Assembly: GCA_003164675.1 (NCBI GenBank)
Contig: PLTX01000037.1
Span: forward strand, 1 to 50,042
Length of the DNA: 50,042 nt
Origin: Verrucomicrobiota bacterium
GTDB lineage: Bacteria > Verrucomicrobiota > Verrucomicrobiia > Palsa-1439
Direction: 5' to 3'
Shown here: positions 7,814 to 16,430 of the stretch, in pieces
Layout: each line of letters opens with the position of its first letter
Numbering within the stretch: the stretch's first letter is position 1
Made by a program: the position numbers and the translations under genes
Notes under the pieces: model-generated
Database searches by the model: none
Told to the model about the DNA's origin: nothing
What the model saw: the letters and a program-made list of their open reading frames with translations, nothing else

Positions 7814-9023
7814 ATGAAAAAGTTGAGCTTGATTTGCTTGGTGGTCACATCGTTTTTTGCGACTCAGGTATTGGCTGGAAATCTCACGGTGAACGGGAAC
7901 CTGACCGTCACCACCAATCTGACCGCTGAGTCCATCTCGTTGGGTGGCGTGACCCAAACGAGCTGGCCGGGGGCGCTGGCCCAAGGCTACAAGCACGTGA
8001 TCGTCCCCGAAGGGACCAACGACCTGCAGCGCGGCAGCAACCTCCAAGCGGCTTACACGACGGCGACGACGCTTAACCCAACATCGAGCAACCGCGTCGT
8101 GGTGCTCGTTCCGCCCGGTAACTACAACCTCGGCGGCACTGACCTGACCATGAACACCAGCTACGTGGATCTCATCGGTCTCGTGCCGGCCCAAATGACC
8201 AGCAAACAGGTCTTCACCGACAGCACGGGTCGTACCCGAACCAAGACTATCGCCAACGTGCAGTGCCCCGTTCTCATTTATGCCAGCGCCAGCGCCGGCA
8301 CTCTTGTGCAGAACGTTGACTATGTCCGAATCGAGTCCGTGATCCTTTTCAATACCGGTTCGGGGGCCGCCTATGGCGCATCCGTAAGCGGCACCAACAC
8401 GGTCCTGCGGCATGTGTCGATGTCTTCCATGTCGGCTGGCGAGTATGCGGGACAGTATGTTGATTGCGTGGGCGACTTCAACGCCATGGCAAGCGGCACG
8501 TTTATCGACTGCACGGGCGGTGATCACAGTTTCGGCGACGGCACCGCTACTGGCACGTTTATCGATTGCACGGGCGGTGATTGGAGTTTCGGCGGTCGCA
8601 ACTGGGGGGATTCGGAGGCTAGCGGCACTTTCGTAGGATGCGTGGGCGGCATGGGAGGCTTTGGAGGTAACGGCAGAGCCGACGGCAGGTTTGTCGACTG
8701 TGTGGCTGGGGACTACAGTTTCGGGGGCGGTGATGGCTACGACCAAGACGGCAATGGTGCCGGCGGCACGTTCATCGATTGTGTGGGCGGGGTTAATAGT
8801 TTTGGCGGGGGTGACGGCGGGTCGCTCGACGATGCGGCCAAGCTTCAACACTGCAAAGGGGGTCCCGATAGTTTTGGCGGTTGCGGCTCCAGCGACGATT
8901 TCAACTATAACGTCGGCGGGACGAACACGTTCCTGATGTGTGCCAAGTCTGCCGACGAGCACCAACGGCCTGCCCAGCGGCACCGTGTATAACAGCAGCG
9001 GCACACTCAAGGTCATGCCCTAA
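7814..9023 (+). CDS. Exported beta-helix surface protein, frameshifted near its 3' end
   Basis: MKKLSLICLVVTSFFATQVLA is a clear signal peptide, preceded by GGAGG five bases before the ATG at 7814. The N-terminal NLTVNGNLTVTTNLT strands resemble phage-tail or adhesin shaft repeats. A right-handed beta-helix-like region follows, with six cysteine/glycine repeats at 8492-8889. The uninterrupted frame ends at 8992 with an atypical basic tail. The frame shifted by one base, read from about 8949, instead gives GLPSGTVYNSSGTLKVMP and TAA at 9021-9023, a tail resembling those of bacterial tail-fibre/surface proteins. I therefore infer one extra base between about 8941 and 8949. The next surface gene starts 18 bases further on with its own GGAG, so the two look co-transcribed. 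Function: probably cell-surface or extracellular, with an unknown ligand. Confidence 0.7.
8492..8889 (+). repeat. Six tandem Cys-Gly repeats in the surface protein
   Basis: Units of about 20-28 codons start near 8492, 8550, 8621, 8681, 8761 and 8836. The core is G-x-F-I/V-D-C-x-G-G-x-x-S-F-G-G, with one conserved cysteine, a double glycine and an SFG turn per unit. Copies differ by substitutions and by linker length (GDG, GRNWGDSE, GGDGYDQDGNGA), so they are old repeats rather than a fresh expansion. One cysteine per turn suggests a stacked beta-solenoid face with a cysteine ladder. Confidence 0.8.
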
Positions 9024-9041
9024 GCGCGGGTGGAGACCAAC

Positions 9042-11199
9042 ATGAAAACTCCCCGGCATGGATGGGGTTGGGTTTGTGAACGAGCGGTCGGCGCAGCCCT
9101 GATCGTGTGGCTTTCGTCGCTGGCTCTTCCAGCGCAGGCCACGACGTACTACGTCAACGAAGGAGTGGGTAACAACTCATACGACGGGTTGAGCGACGTG
9201 GTCGCCAACGGCGACGGCCCGAAGCTCAATGTATCGGCGGCCATCTCCACGGCGACGGATGGATCGACGATTCAGGTTGACACGGGAGACTACGCGGAAA
9301 CCGTCTGGGACTGCGGCGCCAACAGCCTCACGTTGAACCCGGCAGAAAGCGTGTCCGTCTGCGGCGCGGACCTGTGTGGAGTCGACACGGTCGGCGACGG
9401 CATTCCTGACTGGTGGCGACTGGAATACTTCCGGTACCCCCACGACGACCAACGCCGACTCGTGCGCCTCGTGCAATCCGTCTGGCAACCATATTTCCAA
9501 CCTGCAAGCATACCTAGCGGGCACCGATCCGACGGATTACAACAGCCAGCCTCCGAACACTCTTCCTGGCGCCGAGTGTTTCACCAATAGGTATGGACTC
9601 TACGGTGGGACAGGAATCTCCATTGCGCCGTGGACAGCCCAGGGCATCTTCTATGAAGGCGACACCGTGACGATCTCCAACAGCCTCGGCACCACTATCG
9701 AAGTGTACGACTTCCATAGTCACAGCATCACCAATGCGGCTCCGCCTGTGACCCTTTCGGGTCTCGGCTTGGGACATTATTTCGTCGAGGTCAATGGCAC
9801 CAACGGCGGCGTTGGCGACCGCGCTCAATTCAGCGTCCTGCCTCAGGGCTACACGAATCAGCCCCACTCGTATATTGGAGAAATGCCATCTTCGGCAGCG
9901 GCCTGGTCCAACCGCTATGCGCGTCTCGCTCCGGGCTTCAGTCTTACAGGAACCATGTGGGCGCAAACGGCGGACTACAACACTTGCTGTCCGGACGGTA
10001 TCGTCACCGCCAGCGGAACGAACGACTGGTTGGTCTTCGACCTGTTCGTCAATGACTACCCCAGTAATCCGGATTGGTTCGCGAACGCTCCGATCAAGGT
10101 GATCCAAATCAACACCGCTCACACCACGAATACGGGCTGGGCTACCCCGCCAGTTGACATGACGAACTCATTGGCCAGTTGGATTCATGACGTGGTCACG
10201 ATCTACACGAATGCCGTGGCGAGATATGGCACAAACGTCGCTTACGAAATCCTCAATGAGCCGAACTCCGTCGATTTGGATTTCGTCGAAGACCCGAACA
10301 CCAATGACGTTACCCATTCGGTATTACCGGCGGCCATGACCGTCAGCGCAACGGTTGAGGCGATTGAATTCGTCTGCCCGGCGTGCAAGGTTTGGGCACC
10401 GGCGGCCATGGGCTACAACAGCTGGGCATGCATCGTACTCACCTCCGCGGTAGTAAGGCCCTACTACACCAACGTCGGTCTTCTCTCGTTTCATGATATG
10501 GCGGGATACTACAATACGGTCGACAACAACTGCGGACAATTCATGGCCACAGATCTTAGTCTCGAACTAATGGCCGGACTTTATCCGGGTAAAGAGTTCG
10601 CTGTCGATGAGGTTCACCCCTACTCGCCAGACGCTTTGGGCAAGACTAATGGCTGGTGCGCCGACGCGGGTGGCGGCGGATCGGGTCGTTACGACGCCCC
10701 AAACTGGACCTGGACTTGGCGAACCATGTGTTCGCGATTCTGGAAAGATCTGGTGATGTGGAAGGCAAAGGGGGTCTCACGCGTACAAGTCTTCCTCGAA
10801 CTGTGCGACTCCGCTGGGACCCTCGACAACGGTTATTATGGGTGGGGCGATACACTCGGCGAGCAGTATGATCACGAGGGCCGCGGTCCCCGTCCCACCG
10901 TGGACGGCCAAGCAATGATTTCGTGGTGGCTAGAGAACGCCACACCATTGACGAACTGGCTCTCGGGCAGTGAGTTATACGTTGCTGACGCCTATGGGAA
11001 TTACACCAACGGCACGCCTGGACTGCACTTCTATGAATGGCAGTTTGCCAATGGCGCTACGAATACTTTCGTCTGGGCTGACGAGCAAATCACGGTCACC
11101 ACCAACTTTGGCGTGGGCCTTACCGATATATTCTCGAACCAGTGGACCGGCCCTGTTGGTAAAGAACCCGTGATTGCTTGGGGCTGGCCGGAGCAGTAG
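9042..11199 (+). CDS. Exported putative clan GH-A-like glycosidase, frameshifted
   Basis: The start at 9042 has GGAG six bases upstream and a signal peptide ending LALPAQA. The order is: a DUF1565/pectate-lyase-like segment (TTYYVNEGVG...), a calcium-type VGDGIPDWWRLEYF repeat, then a TIM-barrel-like domain. An extra base at 9431/9432 breaks the frame; removing it joins LEYF to GTPTTTNADSCASC, the usual continuation of such repeats. The second frame is then open to 11199. The barrel has YEILNEPNSVD (NEP acid/base motif), SFHDMAGYY and FAVDEVHPY, a candidate nucleophile Glu, in the order seen in GH5/GH39-type enzymes. The exact family and substrate are unknown. A TAG at 11197-11199 precedes an in-frame anchor-like tail (see next entry). 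Confidence 0.7.
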
Positions 11200-11265
11200 C
11201 GTCTTCTGCTGGTCGCACTCGGTGGCGTATCGCTCGTCGCGTTCCTCAGACGCAGCCGCGTGTAG
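11200..11265 (+). other. In-frame membrane-anchor-like tail after TAG
   Basis: In the same frame as the glycosidase-like gene, immediately after its TAG, 21 sense codons follow, reading LLLVALGGVSLVAF and then RRSRV, and ending in TAG at 11263-11265. A hydrophobic helix followed by arginines is the layout of C-terminal sorting or anchor signals such as PEP-CTERM and related types, although no PEP-like motif is visible. It has no start codon or ribosome-binding site of its own, so it is best explained as the former C-terminus of the protein upstream. Confidence 0.6.
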
Positions 11266-11301
11266 CGTCAGGATAGCGCGTCCGATTTCTCCGGCAGCCG
11301 G

Positions 11302-12195
11302 TCACACCAATGGCAACTGCTCGTCGCCGTCTGCGATGGTGCTTTCTCGGACCGATGGGTAGCGGTCTCGCAGCGGCGCGGGCGCGCGGACCGTGACCGT
11401 CGGCGTCAACTTCGCTTTCAACTGCAAGGCATTGGAAAACGCTTTGGCGTCCTTGTGATTGTTGAACACGGCAAACGTCTTCTTCGTTCGCGCGGCGATT
11501 GCCGCAATATGCGCCAGCAGGTCGTCCAGTTCCGCCGCCGAGTACAGGTAATCGTATCGTCCGCCGTAAGCGTCCTGTTTTTCCCGGAACCAGTTCCTGT
11601 TGTTGCGTCCGTGCAGTCGAAAGTAGCCGATGTCCGCCGTCGCGTGCGCGGTCGGCGGGATGCAATGAGCCAGCACGGGCTGATCGATATTGCAAAACGT
11701 GATCCGTCGTTCGCGGAGAAACTCAAATGTCTCATCCACCAGCCACGAGTCGTGTCGGACTTCGACCGCCATCGGCCAATCCGCAAAGCCGTCGGCGACA
11801 GCCCGCAACCAGTCACGGTTTCGCGCGTCGTTGCGGAATGACCACGGGAATTGGAACAGCAACGAATCGAGCCGCCCGCTCCCGCGCAGGGGTTCCAGGC
11901 CGGCGGTGAACAGGTCAAACTCGGCCCTTGTCCAGGGCAACGAACGTTCGTGCGTAAACCGTTGCCATGCTTTCGCGAGGAAACGAAATTGCGGCTGGCC
12001 TTCGACAGCCCGGACCCAGCTCTCGGTGGCGCGGGCCGTCGGGGGACGATAAAACGAGCTGTCAACTTCCACGCAATCGAGGTACCGCGCCACCAGGCGG
12101 AGGCGACCCGCCGTCTTGCCGGGCGGATAGACCAGGTTCTCCCAATCGGGATAGCTCCAGCCGGCCGTGCCGACCAGTATGGGGGCGCTGGCCAT
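11302..12195 (-). CDS. DUF72 (YecE-like) protein
   Basis: This 297-residue TIM-barrel-like protein has the signature VGTAGWSYPDW near the start, VEVDSSFYRPP at about residues 42-52, FQFPWSF in the middle and YFRLHGRN near residue 192, with KKTFAVFNNHKDAKA towards the end. The family (YecE/DUF72) is widespread, and its biochemical role is undetermined. Start MASAPILVGTAGWS fits the usual beginning. It lies downstream of amtB on the same strand but is separated from it by 145 bases containing two strong hairpins, so it is probably a separate transcript. Confidence 0.92.
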   Translation of the reverse strand: MASAPILVGTAGWSYPDWENLVYPPGKTAGRLRLVARYLDCVEVDSSFYRPPTARATESWVRAVEGQPQFRFLAKAWQRFTHERSLPWTRAEFDLFTAGLEPLRGSGRLDSLLFQFPWSFRNDARNRDWLRAVADGFADWPMAVEVRHDSWLVDETFEFLRERRITFCNIDQPVLAHCIPPTAHATADIGYFRLHGRNNRNWFREKQDAYGGRYDYLYSAAELDDLLAHIAAIAARTKKTFAVFNNHKDAKAFSNALQLKAKLTPTVTVRAPAPLRDRYPSVRESTIADGDEQLPLV

Positions 12196-12240
12196 GGTCG
12201 GGGTTGATTTTAGTGCTTTGTCAAAGCCGATTCAATGGGT

Positions 12241-12264
12241 GTGCGCAGGCCTTGGCCTGCGCAC
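12241..12264. repeat. REP-like hairpin
   Basis: A perfect 11-bp inverted repeat: GTGCGCAGGCC (12241-12251), a TT loop, and the complementary arm at 12254-12264. It lies downstream of amtB and upstream of the DUF72 gene. There is no T-run, so it may be a dispersed palindromic element rather than a simple terminator. Confidence 0.6.
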
Positions 12265-12276
12265 CCCAAGCCGGGT

Positions 12277-12313
12277 GCCGCGAGACGCCATCAGCCGATG
12301 GCGACGGTGCGGC
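12277..12313. terminator. Two-stem hairpin after amtB
   Basis: CGCCATC (12286-12292) pairs with GATGGCG (12297-12303) around an AGCC loop, and GCCGC (12277-12281) pairs with GCGGC (12309-12313) outside it. It begins 28 bases past the amtB stop in the direction of transcription. No uridine tract follows, so this is either a weak terminator or an mRNA 3'-end stabiliser. Confidence 0.4.
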
Positions 12314-12340
12314 TACATGTCAATCAAGATTGACGCAGGA

Positions 12341-13561
12341 CTAGATATAAGCGTGTTCGCCGTGCAGGGCTTCATCAAGCCCCAGCTCTTCTTCCTCGAC
12401 CGTGACTTTCACGGGGGTGATCTTGTTGATGATCCAGAGCATGATGTAGGTGAACAGGAACGCGTACACGGCCGCGATCACCACAGCGACACATTCCTTC
12501 ATGAAGAAACTGCTGTCGCCATGGAGCAAGCCGTTGGCGCCGGAATCGTTCATCGCTTTGTTGGCAAAAATGCCCAGACAGATCACGCCGAGCACACCCC
12601 CCACACCGTGGACGCCCCAGACATCAAGGGCATCATCCCAGCCCAGCCGGTTCTTCATGTTGATCGCAAAATAGCAGACCAGGCTGGACGCGATGCCGAT
12701 CGCCACCGCGCTCGGCGTGCTCACGTAACCGGCCGCCGGCGTGACGGCAGCCAGGCCGGCAATTGACCCGGTCAGCAAGCCCACGAACTTCGGTTTCTTC
12801 TCGAAGACCCAGGCCACGATCAACCACACAATCGCCGCGAATGAAGCCGCGACATCGGTATTCAGAAACGCCAGTGACGTCACGGCGTCAACCCGCAACT
12901 CGCTGCCGGCGTTGAACCCGTACCAGCCGAACCAGAGCAGTCCCGTGCCCAGTGCCACCAGCGGAATACTGTGCGGCCCCGAGGTTTCCGGAAACCGGCG
13001 CCGCCCGACAAACATCACCGAAGCCAGCGCGGCAAACCCGGCAATGCAGTGCACCACAATCCCGCCGGCAAAATCCAGCACGCCCCATTGTGCCAGCAGT
13101 CCGCCGCCCCAAATCATATGCACCATCGGGAAATACACCAGCACCAGCCAGACAACCAAGAAGATCAGGTAGGCCGGGAATCGCACACGGTTCGTAAAGG
13201 CGCCGGTAATCAGGGCCGGGGTGATCTGGGCGAACATCATCTGGTAGGCGATCAGCACGAACAACGGAATCGTCTTCGAACCGGTGAATGCGTCCATCGG
13301 GTTGAGTCCCCGAAAGAAGGCGTGGTCGAGATTGCCGATGACGCCGCCCTGGCCGCCGCTGAAGCACAGGGAGTAGCCAAAGGCGAACCAGATGACGGTC
13401 GTGACCCCCATCGAGACGAAACTTTGGATCATGATGGCGAGCACGTTCTTGCGGCTGACCAGCCCGCCATAAAAGAAAGCCAGCCCCGGCGTCATCAGCA
13501 TGACCAGGCTCGTGGCCACGAGCATGAAACCGGTGTTGCCAGTATCGAAGGCGTTAGACAT
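12341..13561 (-). CDS. amtB: Ammonium transporter
   Basis: The 406-residue protein is an Amt/Rh-type ammonium channel. It has about 11 membrane helices with MTPGLAFFYGGLVSRKN in the first, the family signature DFAGGIVVHCIAGFAAL near the middle, and the pore region DDALDVWGVHGVGGVLG late in the protein. The chosen start at 13561 (MSNAFDTGNTGFM) has AAGGAGG nine bases upstream; the frame is open far further, but that region has no membrane or family character. No cleavable signal peptide is present, as in many Amt proteins. No glnK gene adjoins it in this window, which is unusual but not rare. Two hairpins follow the stop. Confidence 0.95.
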   Translation of the reverse strand: MSNAFDTGNTGFMLVATSLVMLMTPGLAFFYGGLVSRKNVLAIMIQSFVSMGVTTVIWFAFGYSLCFSGGQGGVIGNLDHAFFRGLNPMDAFTGSKTIPLFVLIAYQMMFAQITPALITGAFTNRVRFPAYLIFLVVWLVLVYFPMVHMIWGGGLLAQWGVLDFAGGIVVHCIAGFAALASVMFVGRRRFPETSGPHSIPLVALGTGLLWFGWYGFNAGSELRVDAVTSLAFLNTDVAASFAAIVWLIVAWVFEKKPKFVGLLTGSIAGLAAVTPAAGYVSTPSAVAIGIASSLVCYFAINMKNRLGWDDALDVWGVHGVGGVLGVICLGIFANKAMNDSGANGLLHGDSSFFMKECVAVVIAAVYAFLFTYIMLWIINKITPVKVTVEEEELGLDEALHGEHAYI

Positions 13562-13895
13562 AACGGTGTTCCTCCTTGGTAAAAGCCTCAGTGGGGCAGG
13601 GGTACATCTGTACGCCAAGCAAAACTGCTTTGGTCGATTCCATGCGATTATCTGAAGCTTGCGCCGAATTACCTCACACACATCCGCGAAAGGCAAGTTT
13701 TTTTGTAATGCGTTGCGCCTGCGCCCTGGTCCATCACCAGCACGACGTTCCCGGTCGGCGCGTGGCCATGGTCGGCATTGATTCCAGCGCGACGGGGCCG
13801 CCTGCAAAACCTTTTTGACTTTGCAGCAGGCTGCTGACACACTTCGACGCGCCGACTTGACCGAGCGAGCGTTGAAGGAGGCTCGCGTCGCACCG
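13562..13895. other. Divergent promoter region, amtB / TMTC-like gene
   Basis: No gene is supported here. The stretch separates two divergently transcribed genes and should hold both promoters and any nitrogen-control site for amtB. I could not pick out a convincing sigma-54 (-24/-12) element by eye. Confidence 0.45.
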
Positions 13896-16430
13896 ATGAG
13901 TCCAAAAAAGCCATCATCCGTATCCGCGGCACGTAAAACGCAACAGCCAGACGCTGAAGCGGCTCCGAAAACCAGGCTGTGGCCATCGGTCGGGTTTCTT
14001 GCCCATGTGACGGTCGCGTTCGTGCTCGGCGCCATCGTGCTGTTCACGTACTGCAACACGTTGTACAACACGGGGTTCGCGCTGGACAACAAGTTCATCA
14101 TCCTCGAGGATCCGCGCCTCCGCGATGCCAACCAAAACAACCTCCACCTTGTTTTTACCCAGGACTACTGGTGGCCGAAAGCCGTCAGCGGCCTGTACCG
14201 TCCGTTGACGACGTTGTCGTATCTGTTCAACTACAGCATCCTCGGCAATGGGCCTCACGCCGCCGGCTATCACTGGGTCAACTTCGTCCTGCATTGGGCG
14301 AACTCGGTGCTTGTCTATTTTGCGGTGCTGGTGCTGATGGAACGGTTGTGGCCGGCGTTTTTCGTGGCCGCGCTGTTCGGCACTCACCCGGTGGCCACCG
14401 AATCGGTGGCCAACATCGTCGGACGCGCCGATTTGTTTACGACGCTGTGGGTATTGGTGGGCTTTCTTTGCTACGCCAGGAGCACGACCGCCGAAAGCAG
14501 GACCAAACCCGAACGCAAGCCGTTGATCGTGACGGGCGCCATCTGTGCGTTGCTGCTGGCGTTCGTGGTAATCAGTTGGAAGCACCCGACGCTGCTCCCA
14601 TCCAATCTGCAAAGCGGCCTGGTCATCTCCATGGCGCTCGTGGCGCTCGGCGTTGGCACGGTGATCCTGGCCTGCCGCGCCGGGGGTTGGGGAAAACTGT
14701 TGCCGCTGACCATGCTAATGCTGACGACTGCCGTCAGCGTGTTTTGCAAGGAATCGGGCGTGGTGGTGTTCGGTGTGATCTTGCTCTACGACTTCTTGTA
14801 CCGCCTGCGCCGCCAACAGCCCAACTGGCTGGCCAACCTCTTCTCGAATTTCTCGGAGTTCGCGCTCAAAGGCTACGTGGTGTTGGTCGCGCCGATTCTG
14901 ACGATGTTCTATGTCCGCAGCCAGGTTTTCGGTCAACTGCGCCCGCCGGAGCTGCCCTGGGTGGACAACCCGCTGGCCATGCCGAGTGTGAGCTTCCTGA
15001 CCGCGCGCATCACGGCTATCAAGGTGATTGGGAAATATTTCTGGCTGCTGCTCTGGCCGCAACAGTTGTCCTGTGACTACTCGTACAACCAAATCCCCAT
15101 CGTGAACTGGCATTTCAACACGTGGGAAGACTGGAAGGCCATCGTCGCACTGGTGTCCATCGTGATCGCGCTGCTGGCGGCGATCCGCAATTATCACCGC
15201 AACAAGCCGCTGTTCTTCTTCGTATTCTTTTTCTTCGGCACGCTGCTGCCCTCCTCCAACCTGATCCCCAATCCCACGTTTGGCCAGTCGCTGTTCGACA
15301 AGACCTCGTGGTGCATCGGCAGCATCATGGCCGAACGGTTCCTGTACCTGCCATCGATCGGGTTCGTCGGCTGCCTGGTCGTCGCGGTCTACTCGATCGG
15401 TCGGCGCCTGATACCAAACCTGGATGTCTCCCTGTGGGCGCAGCGGATCTGGCTGCAGGTCGTCGCGCGCACCGTGCTGAGCCTGGTCGTCGTCGCCTAT
15501 GGCGTGCGCGCCTTCAACCGCAACGACGACTGGAAGGATGATGAGGCCCTGTGGACAAAGGCCGTCGCGACGTGTCCCGACAGCTTCAAGACCCACAAGT
15601 CCCTGGCGTTCGCACTCTATGAGAAAGATCCCGAGGGCAAGAATATCGATCGCATCATTGAAGAAGGCGAAAAGGCCCGTCAGGTCACGGACAAGACGCA
15701 GATCGTCCTGCTCCATCTCGGCGCCTACTATCGGATCAAGGGCGACACCTACGCCCAGCGTGCGGCCGACGGAGTGACCCTGGTGCCCTCGGCGCAAAGC
15801 ATGCCGTGGTATCAGAAGTCGGTGGAAGCGCTGTCGAAAGCCGTGCCGCTCGACAAAGAATTCAATGACGACAATCGCCAGAAGGAATTGAAGCGCGGTC
15901 GCGATCCGAACAACATCCCGGACATCGGCAACCACGAAATCTACTGGAATCTCGGGATCACCTATATGCGCATGTCGGAATACCAGAAGGCGCTGGATGC
16001 CTACCTGTACATGCGCCATCTTTCGCCCACGAACCCGGACGCGCACCTGAGCATCGCGTCCGTCTATCTGGCGACCGGTCACGCCGAAGAGGCCGGCATC
16101 TGTCTACTGCAAGCGTTGTTGCTCGACGGCAGTCGCACGCAGGCGTTGCGGCTGGTCGCGGATATCTATCGGCAAATTGACCGCGAAGGTTGCGCCGTCA
16201 TCATGAGCCAGGGAGAACCCCGGCTGAATCCGGACTGCGCCATTGTCCACAATCATATCTGCTCGGCCTACTATGGTTTGATTCAGGCTTTCCTCGAAAC
16301 CAAGGACCAGAATCTGAATCAAAAGGCGTTGGATGCCGAGCAAACTGCTATGCACAATTACCGTTGTCCTCCGGACGCCTTCAAGAAGCTGTTTCCAGAC
16401 CAACCGACTGCCGTGAGCTCGACACCATGA
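13896..16430 (+). CDS. TMTC-like (DUF1736) membrane protein with TPR repeats
   Basis: The protein of about 844 residues has around ten membrane helices followed by a soluble TPR region. The start of the membrane part (YCNTLYNTGFALDNKFI, then SGLYRPLTTLSYLFNY) and the block ITAIKVIGKYFWLLLWPQQL with SCDYSYNQIPIV are the hallmarks of TMTC/DUF1736 proteins. Animal members are O-mannosyltransferases; bacterial ones are presumed GT-C type protein glycosyltransferases. The TPR units include EIYWNLGITYMRMSEYQKAL and the following ASVYLATGHAEEAG. Start 13896 (MSPKKP) is preferred; AAGGAG lies a rather long fifteen bases upstream. Its stop overlaps the tolC-like start (ATGA), so it heads a seven-gene coupled unit. 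Confidence 0.85.
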   Translation: MSPKKPSSVSAARKTQQPDAEAAPKTRLWPSVGFLAHVTVAFVLGAIVLFTYCNTLYNTGFALDNKFIILEDPRLRDANQNNLHLVFTQDYWWPKAVSGLYRPLTTLSYLFNYSILGNGPHAAGYHWVNFVLHWANSVLVYFAVLVLMERLWPAFFVAALFGTHPVATESVANIVGRADLFTTLWVLVGFLCYARSTTAESRTKPERKPLIVTGAICALLLAFVVISWKHPTLLPSNLQSGLVISMALVALGVGTVILACRAGGWGKLLPLTMLMLTTAVSVFCKESGVVVFGVILLYDFLYRLRRQQPNWLANLFSNFSEFALKGYVVLVAPILTMFYVRSQVFGQLRPPELPWVDNPLAMPSVSFLTARITAIKVIGKYFWLLLWPQQLSCDYSYNQIPIVNWHFNTWEDWKAIVALVSIVIALLAAIRNYHRNKPLFFFVFFFFGTLLPSSNLIPNPTFGQSLFDKTSWCIGSIMAERFLYLPSIGFVGCLVVAVYSIGRRLIPNLDVSLWAQRIWLQVVARTVLSLVVVAYGVRAFNRNDDWKDDEALWTKAVATCPDSFKTHKSLAFALYEKDPEGKNIDRIIEEGEKARQVTDKTQIVLLHLGAYYRIKGDTYAQRAADGVTLVPSAQSMPWYQKSVEALSKAVPLDKEFNDDNRQKELKRGRDPNNIPDIGNHEIYWNLGITYMRMSEYQKALDAYLYMRHLSPTNPDAHLSIASVYLATGHAEEAGICLLQALLLDGSRTQALRLVADIYRQIDREGCAVIMSQGEPRLNPDCAIVHNHICSAYYGLIQAFLETKDQNLNQKALDAEQTAMHNYRCPPDAFKKLFPDQPTAVSSTP

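Noticed and set aside
7631-9016. 461-codon open frame on the minus strand
   Set aside because: It lies opposite the signal-peptide-bearing surface gene. Its Ala/Thr/Val-rich repeats mirror the plus-strand repeats.
11197-11265. Genome-wide TAG recoding
   Set aside because: TAG ends mutY and several other intact genes in the window, so a general sense reading of TAG is unlikely.
14715-16082. 455-codon open frame on the minus strand
   Set aside because: It is antisense to the TMTC-like gene with a His/Asp/Arg-rich, low-complexity translation and no recognisable motif.
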